Source: an uncultured Acetatifactor sp. (GTDB lineage Bacteria; Bacillota; Clostridia; Lachnospirales; Lachnospiraceae). From it: a stretch of 48,215 bases of DNA. Positions 1-8,129 of this stretch are shown here, in pieces (position 1 is the stretch's first letter; each line of letters opens with the position of its first letter). The notes below the pieces were generated by a model, which worked only from the letters and a program-made list of their open reading frames with translations, was not told where the DNA came from and searched no databases. The stretch covers positions 1-48,215 of the forward strand of contig CAJTOJ010000031.1 of the NCBI GenBank assembly GCA_910577665.1. Reading direction: 5' to 3'. A program made the position numbers and the translations under genes.

Positions 1-1
1 A

Positions 2-52
2 GGAGTAGGGAACACATCTTTGGAACGCTATACAGGAAAAGGCTTCGGTTAG
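2..52 (+). CDS. 3' end of an upstream gene (partial)
   Basis: An open frame enters from the left edge and reads GVGNTSLERYTGKGFG before a TAG stop at 50-52. The following gene begins only 6 nt later, the spacing expected inside an operon. The NTSL...YTGKGF pattern loosely recalls the C-terminal strand of GNAT acetyltransferases (GNSS...YQKCGF), but 16 residues are too few to assign a family. It could also be a chance open frame. Confidence 0.35.
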   Translation, partial: GVGNTSLERYTGKGFG

Positions 53-58
53 GACGAT

Positions 59-1138
59 ATGAAAAAAATATTAGAACATCAAGTACCCTTTCCCATAGAT
101 GCGGAGTCGGACAACTTCACGGCGGCCCTTGCATCTGCCCTGGTCATTGTGAACGGATATACGGAAGAAACACCCTACTGGTGTACCCGGAACCGCTGCT
201 ATTGCATCCACTGCCGCCCCTGTGGGGATCATCCATTGGAACGCCATCAGACATCGATCTACCACAGCCTTCTGACAGCATCCACGCTGGCATTTGGCTT
301 CGATTATCCCTGGGACGACACTGTAGATCCCCATACCCTGCCGGGATTTTCCAAAGGCTGGCGCTGGGATGACGGTTTTGTGGATGCACTGGCACGGTTT
401 GCAGGATTTTCCTGGCTGCGCTTTGACGGTACCAGTCCACGGGAAGAGGTGCTCTTTGCGATGAAGAGTTCCCTGGATGCCGGTTTTCCCACCCTGCTGC
501 GGCTGGAAAACGAATTAGAATGGATCCTGGCAGTGGGCTATGAGGAAGACACGGTGTATGGCCTGGACTCACAGTCCCATGCTTTGCCCGGCCACTGGCA
601 TTCCATGCTGCGTGATGCTATTGTGATCACCGGCCACACTACACCAAGTATGTCCTACAGGGAATTCCTGGAACGCATCGTATCTGCCCTGTCCTATGAG
701 GAGCATGGGGCACTGGAAAGTGTGATTATGGATGCACTGGATCATGTGACAGCGGAAAATGCCATGGACATTGCCGGCATGATGTGCGGCATCAATGGTG
801 TGCCGATTGAAGCAAGGTGGCATGCAGCGGAAAGCTTTTGCGGAGCCGAAAAAATGCTATGCAATATGTGCACAAATAGAGAAGTACATAGGCGGCTTGG
901 GGATATTCTTTTCGCACAATATCTCAAGGAAGGAAATGAGGAGACACATGGCATCGGGTGGCAGATATGGGGCGCACTTGGTGTGGGTCCTGAGACCGGA
1001 TATGATATCACTGGACAGTCTGCGGCCTTGATTTTACAAAAGGAGACCCAGGAGACGCTGAAACGCCTGTTTGCGAAGGTATTTGAAAACGACCGCGCCG
1101 TATGTGCTGAAATCCAGGCCTGCCTGGAACAATTGTAA
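59..1138 (+). CDS. BtrH-N / C39-peptidase-like protein of unknown function
   Basis: This 359-residue protein has no signal peptide or membrane segment. The N-terminal half looks like the papain-like fold of BtrH-N/C39-type proteins: an early Ala-rich helix, a segment ending in GFPTLLRLE, then a W-ILAVGYEEDTVYGLDSQ stretch that resembles the His/Asp side of such domains. A Cys-rich patch, CYCIHCRPCGDH, lies near residues 47-58 and could bind metal. I do not see an unambiguous Cys-His catalytic pair, so it may be an acyl-transfer or non-catalytic relative. The ATG at 59 follows AGGA at 51-54. The gene seems to form the end of an operon coming from outside the window. Function unknown; the fold assignment is by pattern only. 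Confidence 0.5.
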   Translation: MKKILEHQVPFPIDAESDNFTAALASALVIVNGYTEETPYWCTRNRCYCIHCRPCGDHPLERHQTSIYHSLLTASTLAFGFDYPWDDTVDPHTLPGFSKGWRWDDGFVDALARFAGFSWLRFDGTSPREEVLFAMKSSLDAGFPTLLRLENELEWILAVGYEEDTVYGLDSQSHALPGHWHSMLRDAIVITGHTTPSMSYREFLERIVSALSYEEHGALESVIMDALDHVTAENAMDIAGMMCGINGVPIEARWHAAESFCGAEKMLCNMCTNREVHRRLGDILFAQYLKEGNEETHGIGWQIWGALGVGPETGYDITGQSAALILQKETQETLKRLFAKVFENDRAVCAEIQACLEQL

Positions 1139-1211
1139 CAAGTAAGTTACTGTACTAGTGGTTACTTTTCAGTTACTGTTCACAGGTGCCATCGCGAGGT
1201 GTTTTGGCTAC

Positions 1212-1250
1212 TTGACGGCATTTATAAAATTATGATATGATGCATATCAT
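1212..1250 (+). promoter_or_regulatory. Sigma-A type promoter with palindromic operator over the -10
   Basis: TTGACG at 1212-1217 and TATGAT at 1236-1241 are separated by 18 nt. A perfect inverted repeat, ATGATATG (1232-1239) and CATATCAT (1243-1250) with a 3-nt spacer, covers the -10 box. A DNA-binding protein on this palindrome would block transcription of the metallopeptidase gene at 1304. No helix-turn-helix gene lies next to it in the window, so the repressor, if any, is unknown. Confidence 0.6.
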
Positions 1251-1303
1251 AAAGCAAGAGAAAGAAAAAGAAGAGAGATAAAAAGAGAAAGGGAGGGACC
1301 TCC

Positions 1304-1825
1304 ATGGGTGTGAACAGGGATTATGTGGACAAGGTGGCTGATATGGTGCGAAATACCCTGGGATTGCAGGTTCCCATGACATTGGATTCCCTGCTTGCGG
1401 CAGTATCTGGAAAGCTTCCCGGCAGATGTGTCCCCAAGTCAGAGCAGGAACTGGGGGTGGATGCGCAGATTGTTACTCTGGGAGAGGAAAGCTTTGAGAT
1501 ACATTTCCTGGAGGGAAGGCCGGATACCCGGAAATTGTTCTCCATATCCCACGAACTGGGGCACCTTTTCCTGCATCTGCTGGAAAAGGACGGGCGTCTT
1601 CGGACCGGGGCGGTATGCCAGCGGGACATGGCCCAGACCAGGCAGGAGCTGGAGGCCAATGAATTTGCTGCGGCACTTCTGATGCCGGAGGAGGAATTCG
1701 TGGACAAATGCCGGGAATACAGGAAGCAGAATCGGATCAACCTGACAAAGGTGGCGGAATATTTCCATGTGTCAGTCCAGGCGGCAACCGTGAGAGGAAA
1801 TGTGATAGGATTATGGCAGGCATGA
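1304..1825 (+). CDS. ImmA/IrrE family metallo-endopeptidase
   Basis: This 173-residue soluble protein carries the zinc metallopeptidase signature HELGH at residues 83-87, and an EANEFAAALLMP segment (E117 onwards) supplies the usual third ligand of the family. Known relatives (ImmA, IrrE) cleave or switch off repressor proteins and so trigger excision or stress genes. There is no helix-turn-helix domain fused to it, and no obvious repressor next to it. The start at 1304 follows a GGAGGG-type ribosome binding site. Its stop codon overlaps the next start (ATGA, 1822-1825), which suggests translational coupling with the cyclase-like gene. The promoter at 1212-1250 carries a palindrome that could be the target of the repressor it cleaves; that is inference. 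Confidence 0.85.
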   Translation: MGVNRDYVDKVADMVRNTLGLQVPMTLDSLLAAVSGKLPGRCVPKSEQELGVDAQIVTLGEESFEIHFLEGRPDTRKLFSISHELGHLFLHLLEKDGRLRTGAVCQRDMAQTRQELEANEFAAALLMPEEEFVDKCREYRKQNRINLTKVAEYFHVSVQAATVRGNVIGLWQA

Positions 1826-3258
1826 GAGTATTACAGACGCTGGGAGAGAGTATCTGCGATATCACGAAGCAGTCACAGAATGACAGACAAGGCCCCGATC
1901 TTTCCGATGGAGGGGTCTTTTTGTTTTTCTCTTTTGACCTGGCAGAGTCCACGGTCTTCAAGGCAGAGCATCCGTCCCTGTGGGCCAGTGTGTTCACCTG
2001 TTTCTACAGCCAGGTGTTGGAGGGACTGGGGGTGGAGGACTATAAGTCGCCGGATGACGGGGATGATGACTCTGCCTGTGTGAGAAAGCTGTGGAAGCTG
2101 ATCGGGGACGAGATCCTGATCTATGTGCGGATCCTGCATCCGGGCCAGCTCTATACCCAGATCACCAGTGTCAGCAAGGCGCTGTCTTCCATGACGGAGA
2201 GGATTGCGGACAAGGTGGAGGAGGCACTGGTGGAGGGAACCTGCCCCGTCAGGCACTGCCGGGATGTCAGGGAGGTGATCCTCTCTGTGCTGGGGATCAA
2301 GGCCACTGCCTGGCTGGCCCAGTGCCATGACGGGGAGGCAGCCAATGTCCCGAATATCATCTATTATCCCACCACCGCTACTGGCGAGAAGCGGATTGAT
2401 TTCCTGGGAAAGGAGATTGACGAAGGGTTCCGGATCGCGGAATATGCAGTGAAGAACAAGATGATCCTGTCCCCGCTCTTAGCCTGGATGATCTGGAAGG
2501 ATGCCCAGGGGGACAAGGATCGGGAAAATATTGTGAAAGCCAATTTCCGGATCACGGCCTTTGCGCGGATGAAGGGAGTCTGGCGGGGCAGGAAGGTTCC
2601 GGTGGTCATGTTCCACCAGCCCTTCGATGAATTCGGGCATGTGTTGGAGTATGATGAGACGGATCTGGAAACCTATGCAAATGTAAGGGAGGCAGGCCTC
2701 GGCAATTTCCTGAAGGACAGCCGTTTTGAGATAGGCAGAATTGATGATATCCTGAGAAATGTACATAAAGACACAGAAGCCGAGAAGCTGTACAGGAATC
2801 TGAAAGAGAGTCCAGATATGGAAGTCATCTCGGAGCATATCGAGAAGAAGCAGGAATTCCATGTGGCCTGCATGATTTTTGACAGGGAGGGCAGGATTCT
2901 GGTACATAAGGATCCGGAGCGGGGATATGAGTTCGGATGCCTAAAAAGGCTCCTTGGCGCTGGGGCCAGGGACTGGCAGGGGGCCTGTGTGGAAGGTTAC
3001 CGGGAAAAGTATCAGATCGAGATAGATGTGCCCCAGTGCCCGGTTCCGGTTGCCACCTATTATTATGGGAAAAGCAATGCTTTCGGGCTGATTGTGCTGG
3101 CAGATTACAGGGGGACAGAGGAGGACATCCGGGCCAGGCCGGACTGGGAGTTCTACACACCGGAGGTGCTGATGGAAGGGGAAGAGAAGGCAGTGGATCA
3201 GTTTAGGGAAAACATTAGACGGGCAATGGTGCTGCGCAAGGGGCAGGACGAAGAATAA
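1822..3258 (+). CDS. Class III cyclase-like / Nudix-like two-domain protein
   Basis: The protein has 478 residues when started at the ATG overlapping the previous stop; an in-frame ATG at 1813 is also possible, and neither has a good ribosome binding site. Residues 35-45 (FFSFDLAEST) and 92-98 (KLIGDEI) resemble the two metal-binding aspartate motifs of class III nucleotide cyclases, D39 and D96. A later GKEIDEGFRIAEYA segment matches the helix that carries the N-x3-R transition-state pair, with D200 in place of Asn and R204 kept. Residues about 345-430 look like a Nudix fold (ACMIFDREGRILVHKD...YEFGCLK) but lack the canonical Nudix box. No transmembrane segment is visible. It is coupled to an ImmA/IrrE peptidase. 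The domain reading is by motif inspection only and the protein could be catalytically dead. Confidence 0.5.
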   Translation: MRVLQTLGESICDITKQSQNDRQGPDLSDGGVFLFFSFDLAESTVFKAEHPSLWASVFTCFYSQVLEGLGVEDYKSPDDGDDDSACVRKLWKLIGDEILIYVRILHPGQLYTQITSVSKALSSMTERIADKVEEALVEGTCPVRHCRDVREVILSVLGIKATAWLAQCHDGEAANVPNIIYYPTTATGEKRIDFLGKEIDEGFRIAEYAVKNKMILSPLLAWMIWKDAQGDKDRENIVKANFRITAFARMKGVWRGRKVPVVMFHQPFDEFGHVLEYDETDLETYANVREAGLGNFLKDSRFEIGRIDDILRNVHKDTEAEKLYRNLKESPDMEVISEHIEKKQEFHVACMIFDREGRILVHKDPERGYEFGCLKRLLGAGARDWQGACVEGYREKYQIEIDVPQCPVPVATYYYGKSNAFGLIVLADYRGTEEDIRARPDWEFYTPEVLMEGEEKAVDQFRENIRRAMVLRKGQDEE

Positions 3259-3322
3259 CCGACAAGAACAACAGGACTCAAACGGAGGATAACCCACAGG
3301 AACAACAGAACCCAAACGGGCA
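3255..3322 (+). repeat. Two tandem 34-bp direct repeats at the stop codon
   Basis: Units 3255-3288 and 3289-3322 both begin ATAACC and share the AACAACAG and CAAACGG blocks. The first unit contains the TAA stop of the cyclase-like gene, so the repeat grew at the gene end. No further structure is evident. Confidence 0.6.
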
Positions 3323-3353
3323 GACAATAGAAAGAGACAAGGAGGACAGACAC

Positions 3354-4256
3354 ATGGAACTGGCAATCAGCACGGACTTTGAACGGGAATATGTGAGAAT
3401 CGAGGACATAAAGCGCAGCTTAGAGCAGATCGCTGCCGCAGGATTTACCCACATGCACTGGTGCTATGAGTGGGACGGTGATTATATCTATGCGGTGTCG
3501 GAGATGGAGCAGATCAGGGACTGGATGGTGGGATACGGCCTGCAGCCAAAGTCTCTCCATGCCAGCAAGGGCAGTAACAAGCGGGGGGAGGATGGCTGCG
3601 TGAATGGCCATTACCGCAAGGATTATACTTCAGAACTGGAACCCAACCGTATTGCCGGGGTGGAGTTAATAAAGAACCGGGTGGATCTGGCCCATATGCT
3701 GGGGACCACTGAAATTGTGCTGCATATGTATCTTCCCTATGAGGAATTCACAAAGAGGCCAGAGTACAAGGAGATCTTCTACAGACAGGTGTGTTGTTCT
3801 CTGGATGAGCTGATGCCTTATTGCCTGGAACGGCAGGTGCGGATCTGTCTGGAGAATCTGTATGAGGCTCCAGGAGAGCTGCAGATCGAGCAGTTTTCCC
3901 GGCTGTTTGCTCGGTATCCGGCTGACTTTCTGGGACTGTGCCTGGATACAGGACATGCCAACCTGGTGTGGGGAAGAGATTTTGTGGAGAAGCTGGTGCG
4001 TCCTTTTAAGGACAGAATTTATTCCGTCCATTTCCATGACAATAAGGGATGGGGGCAGGAGCCGGGATGCGGGGATGCCCACAGAATTCCGGGGGATCCG
4101 GATTTTCCCTGGCAGGAACTGATGGAAGTGATGAAGGAATCCGCCTATGAGGCGCCACTGGTGTTGGAGGTGATGAAACCGGAAAAGGAAGAGGCGGCAG
4201 TGTTTCTGCGGCAGGCCTATGAGGCCGGACAGTGGCTGTATGCCTTGATGGGGTGA
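3354..4256 (+). CDS. Sugar phosphate isomerase/epimerase (xylose isomerase-like TIM barrel)
   Basis: This 300-residue soluble enzyme has the AP-endonuclease-2/xylose-isomerase-like TIM barrel pattern. Likely metal ligands are Glu in CLENLYE, Asp/His in LDTGHAN, His in SVHFHDN and Glu in LVLEVMKPE. Such enzymes isomerise or epimerise keto or aldo sugars and sugar phosphates. The ATG follows an AAGGAGGA ribosome binding site. It is not closely similar to the four TIM-barrel genes of the duplicated cassette near the right end of the window, as seen from the different motifs around the metal ligands. Substrate unknown; neighbours give no clear pathway. Confidence 0.8.
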   Translation: MELAISTDFEREYVRIEDIKRSLEQIAAAGFTHMHWCYEWDGDYIYAVSEMEQIRDWMVGYGLQPKSLHASKGSNKRGEDGCVNGHYRKDYTSELEPNRIAGVELIKNRVDLAHMLGTTEIVLHMYLPYEEFTKRPEYKEIFYRQVCCSLDELMPYCLERQVRICLENLYEAPGELQIEQFSRLFARYPADFLGLCLDTGHANLVWGRDFVEKLVRPFKDRIYSVHFHDNKGWGQEPGCGDAHRIPGDPDFPWQELMEVMKESAYEAPLVLEVMKPEKEEAAVFLRQAYEAGQWLYALMG

Positions 4257-4367
4257 GGGACCAGGGCAGGCCAGGTTTCGGACTGGGAGGTCTGGATCTC
4301 ATTCTGCCTATGGGGGCGGTTCCGGCAGTGCCGGATTGAAAGGGAAAAAGATAAGGAGAGGGCCAGA

Positions 4368-4859
4368 GTGGCTAAGCAAAAGGAAGTCAAGACAAATGCC
4401 ATGCGTATCCTGGAATCTATGAAGATTCCGTATACACATATGACATACGAATGTGATGAGTTTGTGGACGGGCTGCAGATCGCGGATTTGCTGTCCCTGC
4501 CCTATGAGAAGGTATATAAGACACTGGTGACAGTAGGCAACAGCAAGGATTATTTCGTATTCGTGATCCCTATCGCCTGCGAACTGGATCTGAAGGCGGC
4601 GGCCAAGAGTGTGGGGGAGAAGAGCCTGGAGATGATCCATGTGAAGGATATCAACAAAGTCACCGGCTATATCCGGGGCGGCTGCACGGCTGTGGGTATG
4701 AAGAAGCAGTATATGACCAGGATAGACATTTCAGCCAGGAGCCAGGAGAAGATCATTGTCAGTGGAGGCCGGATCGGTTCCCAGTTGGAGCTATCTCCCA
4801 AAGACCTTGCCAGGGCAGCCGGGGCAGAGTTTGCGGATGTGGTAAGAACCCGCCCATAA
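4368..4859 (+). CDS. ybaK: Cys-tRNA(Pro)/Cys-tRNA(Cys) deacylase
   Basis: The 163-residue protein matches the YbaK/EbsC family over its full length: N-terminal helix TNAMRILESMKIPYTHMTY, the KVYKTLVT core strand, then KDYFVFVIPIACELDLKAAAKS and the GYIRGGCTAVGMKKQY loop. Family members hydrolyse cysteine wrongly attached to tRNA(Pro), a trans-editing role in the cytoplasm. Translation most likely begins at the GTG at 4368, nine nucleotides after AAGGAG at 4353-4358. The gene appears monocistronic; the following 225 bp contain no convincing gene. Confidence 0.9.
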   Translation: MAKQKEVKTNAMRILESMKIPYTHMTYECDEFVDGLQIADLLSLPYEKVYKTLVTVGNSKDYFVFVIPIACELDLKAAAKSVGEKSLEMIHVKDINKVTGYIRGGCTAVGMKKQYMTRIDISARSQEKIIVSGGRIGSQLELSPKDLARAAGAEFADVVRTRP

Positions 4860-5084
4860 AGCATTCTGCTGTGTCATGCAAAAAGGTGATGAACGAATCG
4901 CTTCCTGGGATTTGAGGTGTTGGATCCTGGAGGAAGGGGCTTGGAAATTTATCGGAAGGTTGTCCCCGTAAGGTATGTACAGGCCCTGGAAGGGTATGCG
5001 GGCCAAATCCTGCTGGCGGGGGTAATTATGACAGGGGGAATCCGGATAAGCCTCACAGCCGTATAGTGGAAAGGAACAGTAAGT

Positions 5085-5519
5085 ATGATTGAGAAGGCGA
5101 AGGAAAGTGACGTGGGACATCTTGCCAGCCTGGCTATCCAGATGTGGCAGGCTCATACGCCAGAGGAGCTGGAAGCCAATTTTCTGGATACCATGCAGCG
5201 GGAGGATGCTGTCTTTTTCTTATGCTATGAGGGTAATCTCCCGGTGGGGTTCGCCCAGTGCCAGCTGCGGCATGACTATGTGGAGGGTACTGACACTTCC
5301 CCTGTGGGATATCTGGAAGGAATTCTGATAAAGGAAGGATACCGCCGCAAGGGATATGCCAGGGAGCTTCTGGCAGCATGTGAAAAATGGGCCAGAAAGA
5401 AAGGCTGTGTGGAATTCGCCAGTGACTGTGAGGCGGACAATGAGGAGAGTTTCCGCTTCCACAGGGCAGTCGGGTTTGCGGAGGCAAACAGGGTCATCTG
5501 CTTTACGAAAAAGTTGTGA
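5085..5519 (+). CDS. GNAT acetyltransferase, aminoglycoside 6'-N-acetyltransferase-like
   Basis: This 144-residue single-domain GNAT protein has the acetyl-CoA loop as EGILIKEGYRRKGYARELLAACEKWARKKG, followed by EFASDCEADNEESFRFHRAVGFAEANRVICFTKKL, an ending typical of the AAC(6') type I group. The family transfers an acetyl group from acetyl-CoA to an amine. Chromosomal members in Firmicutes often have other or unknown substrates, so drug resistance is not implied. The start at 5085 follows GGAAAGGAACAGTA. It ends 220 bp before mtnA and is probably a separate unit. Confidence 0.8.
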   Translation: MIEKAKESDVGHLASLAIQMWQAHTPEELEANFLDTMQREDAVFFLCYEGNLPVGFAQCQLRHDYVEGTDTSPVGYLEGILIKEGYRRKGYARELLAACEKWARKKGCVEFASDCEADNEESFRFHRAVGFAEANRVICFTKKL

Positions 5520-5739
5520 TAAAAAGGGGATGGATAGTCCACCGGGAGGGGCGAGGGGGTTAGGCTTTCTGTTCTGGAAAGCGGAGTTTTATAGAGTGTA
5601 TAGCCGTATGCTGACGGCTGGGAGGATGACGGTAAGAGGAAGTCCGGTCCGGAAGATGCGGGAACCGGGAGCGGAAGTGCGTGCAGGAAAACGATGCGGG
5701 ATAAATGCAGAAGGGAAGGAAGCACAGGAGGAGGCAGCT

Positions 5740-6852
5740 TTGCAGGAAACAGGAAATATCATGGAGTATGACACGGTTGCCCTGGACGAGGAACAGGGCG
5801 CAGTGGTTATTATCGACCAGACCCTGCTGCCGGGCAGAATGGAGCGGATCTGCCTGCGGACGGCAGAGGAAATCTGGAATGCCATTTATCTGCTGAAGGT
5901 GCGGGGCGCCCCGGCCATCGGGGTCACGGCGGCGCTGGGAATCTATCTGCTGGCAAAGGGAATCCGTACAGAGGATTTTGAGGTATTTTACAAGGAATTT
6001 GTCACATATAAGGAATATCTGGATTCCGCCAGGCCCACGGCGGTGAATCTCTCCTGGGCTTTAAAGAGGATGGAGCGGGTGGTCCTGGAAAAGGGAAGGG
6101 AGCAGGGACAGCCCGTGGAGGAGATCAGGCAGGCTCTGCGGCAGGAGGCGCTGGAGATTCGGGAGGAGGATATCCGGGTATGTCACCAAATCGGGGAATA
6201 CGGACTTACCCTGGTGCAGCCCGGGGACGGGATCTTGACCCACTGTAATGCGGGGAGCCTGGCAACGGTCCGGTATGGCACAGCCACGGCCCCCATCTAC
6301 CTGGGGCAGGAAAGAGGGTATCGTTTCCATGTGTTTGCCGATGAGACCAGGCCCCTGCTTCAGGGGGCCAGGCTCACAGCTTTTGAACTGTCTAAGGCAG
6401 GGGTGGACGTGACTCTGATCTGTGACAACATGTCCGGAAGTGTGATGGCCAAAGGAATGGTACAGGCGGTCTTCGTAGGCTGTGACAGGGTGGCGGCAAA
6501 CGGGGATACAGCCAATAAGATTGGCACGTCCGTGGTGGCCATGGTGGCGAAATATTATAGAGTGCCGGTGTATGTGTGTGCACCCACTTCCACCATTGAC
6601 CTGGATACCCCCAACGGAGCTTCCATCCGGATTGAGGAGCGTCCGGCTGCGGAGGTGACGGATATGTGGTACCGGGAACCCATGGCGCCAGAGGGCGTGA
6701 AGGTGTATAATCCGGCCTTCGATGTGACGGATCATGAATTGATCGCAGGGATAGTCACGGAGTATGGGATCGCCAGGGCACCTTTTGGGGAAAGCCTGGG
6801 ACAGATCATGGAGAAGGCAGAACGGGCTACCTATAACGGAATCCGCAAATAG
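5740..6852 (+). CDS. mtnA: S-methyl-5-thioribose-1-phosphate isomerase
   Basis: The enzyme converts methylthioribose-1-phosphate to methylthioribulose-1-phosphate in methionine salvage. Family marks are present: LLKVRGAPAIGVTAALG near the N-terminus, THCNAGSLAT with the catalytic Cys, ICDNMSG, GCDRVAANGDTANKIGT with the catalytic Asp, and APTSTIDL. I place the start at a TTG (5740), seven nucleotides after AGGAGGAG at 5726-5733, giving 370 residues; an in-frame ATG at 5761 is the alternative. The frame stays open far upstream, but that part has no family similarity. No mtnK, mtnN or other salvage gene lies nearby, so the substrate must be made by genes elsewhere. A role in 5-methylthioribose or 5-deoxyribose salvage fits. 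Confidence 0.9.
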   Translation: MQETGNIMEYDTVALDEEQGAVVIIDQTLLPGRMERICLRTAEEIWNAIYLLKVRGAPAIGVTAALGIYLLAKGIRTEDFEVFYKEFVTYKEYLDSARPTAVNLSWALKRMERVVLEKGREQGQPVEEIRQALRQEALEIREEDIRVCHQIGEYGLTLVQPGDGILTHCNAGSLATVRYGTATAPIYLGQERGYRFHVFADETRPLLQGARLTAFELSKAGVDVTLICDNMSGSVMAKGMVQAVFVGCDRVAANGDTANKIGTSVVAMVAKYYRVPVYVCAPTSTIDLDTPNGASIRIEERPAAEVTDMWYREPMAPEGVKVYNPAFDVTDHELIAGIVTEYGIARAPFGESLGQIMEKAERATYNGIRK

Positions 6853-6967
6853 CGACCTGCTGTTGTTTTCTAGGCGGAATACACATAACTGGATGACGGG
6901 ATCATCATTTGCGCGATGCCGGAAGGATAAGGCGGCGTATGTGGCAGAAGGGAAAGAGAGGAAGGAT

Positions 6968-7951
6968 ATGGAAGGGACAGGGGAGAAGCGCTGCCCGGAC
7001 GCAGCACAAAGAGAAGAAACCTACACAGGCTATCTGTTTGCCCACTTTACAGGGGAACAGGAGGATGGGGAGCAGATCTATTTTTCCTTGAGCCGTGACG
7101 GGCTGCACTGGCAGGACTTAAACGGGGGAAAACCGGTGTTGTACAGCAGAACCGGGGAGATGGGAGCCAGGGATCCCTATCTGATCCGTTCTCCCTGGCA
7201 GGGGGAGGACGGGAACAGCAGATATTATCTGATTGCCACGGATCTGCGTATCCAGGCAGGCAAAGGCTGGGAAGTGGCCCAGTATGCCGGGAGCAGGGAT
7301 ATCCTGGTGTGGGAGTCAGACAATCTCACGGACTGGCAGGGACCTGTGGCCCATACCGTAGGCATAGAGGAGGCAGGTTGCGTCTGGGCGCCGGAGGCAG
7401 TCTATGATGTGACAGAGGATGCCATCCTGGTGTTCTGGGCTTCCATGGTGGAGGGAAAGCAGAGGATTTATGCTGCCTATACGAAGGATTTCAAGGAATT
7501 TGGCACACCTTTCTTATTTCTGGAGAAGGAGAACCATGTAATTGACAGCACCATTTTGTGCAGGCCGGAAGGATATTACCGGTATACCAAGGATGAGACC
7601 ACCAAGCGCATCTGTGTGGATTTTTCCAGCACATTGCGGCCGGAGGATTTTAAGGGGCTTCCTTCGAAGACACTGGCGGGCCTGTCCGGCGTGGAGGGGC
7701 CGGAGATCTTTCCCTTCCATGACAGGCATGAGTGGTGTCTGGTGGTGGACCGGTTTGCAGAAGGGAAGGGTTATCTGCCCATGGTGACAGATGACCTGGC
7801 CAGTGGTGAATTCCGGATCCTAAAAGAGGAAGAATTTCACATGGGTGATACAAAAAAGAGGCATGGAGGGGTTATACTGGTAACAGAGGAGGAATACAGG
7901 AGACTGGCAGAACGGTTTCCGGGAACCTCTTCCAGGATACATTGTGGCTGA
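6968..7951 (+). CDS. Glycoside hydrolase family 43-like protein
   Basis: This 327-residue protein has no signal peptide, so it acts in the cytoplasm. The five-bladed propeller pattern of GH43 is visible: YLFAHFTGE, IYFSLSRDGLHW, GARDPYLI with the likely base D69, WESDNLTDW, then AGCVWAPEAVYD and GVEGPEIF with the likely acid E243. Family members cut arabinofuranosides, xylosides or galactans. The start at 6968 follows GAGGAAGG; the frame is open upstream into mtnA but without similarity. It lies 115 bp after mtnA and might be read from the same transcript. Confidence 0.75.
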   Translation: MEGTGEKRCPDAAQREETYTGYLFAHFTGEQEDGEQIYFSLSRDGLHWQDLNGGKPVLYSRTGEMGARDPYLIRSPWQGEDGNSRYYLIATDLRIQAGKGWEVAQYAGSRDILVWESDNLTDWQGPVAHTVGIEEAGCVWAPEAVYDVTEDAILVFWASMVEGKQRIYAAYTKDFKEFGTPFLFLEKENHVIDSTILCRPEGYYRYTKDETTKRICVDFSSTLRPEDFKGLPSKTLAGLSGVEGPEIFPFHDRHEWCLVVDRFAEGKGYLPMVTDDLASGEFRILKEEEFHMGDTKKRHGGVILVTEEEYRRLAERFPGTSSRIHCG

Positions 7952-7968
7952 ACATCGGAAGAAGAGAC

Positions 7969-8044
7969 TTGCAGAGGCAACTTTTTGCAGGAGAGTGCGG
8001 GCTTGCAGCCAGGAAATGTTTACAGAGGTACCCTTTTGCAGGAG
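7969..8044 (+). repeat. Imperfect direct repeat pair downstream of the GH43-like gene
   Basis: Two copies of about 25 nt, 7969-7993 and 8020-8044, share CAGAGG, CTTTT and the ending TTGCAGGAG. They are 51 nt apart. No gene or promoter is seen in this 178-bp gap apart from the ribosome binding site of the next gene. Confidence 0.45.
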
Positions 8045-8129
8045 GGCATCTGAGGCAGGCATTATATGGCTGGTAGTAGTAGTTTTGCCGGACTGAGGAA
8101 TCCAAGGGACAGAAGGAGAGTGGCGGACC

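Noticed and set aside
1304..3258. Assignment of the ImmA/cyclase-like pair to CBASS or Pycsar
   Set aside because: No CD-NTase signature, no recognisable effector (membrane, TIR, nuclease) next to the pair, and the cyclase motif has Asp instead of the catalytic Asn; only a hypothesis of nucleotide signalling is justified.
4860..5084. Possible small gene in the gap after ybaK (a frame reading about 50 residues to a TAG near 5068)
   Set aside because: No ATG with a ribosome binding site, no recognisable similarity and the frame is closed just upstream. It may be decayed coding DNA, but I cannot support a gene.
5356..5739. Long N-terminal extension of the mtnA frame
   Set aside because: Overlaps the acetyltransferase gene, lacks family similarity, and a strong ribosome binding site with TTG lies at 5726-5742.
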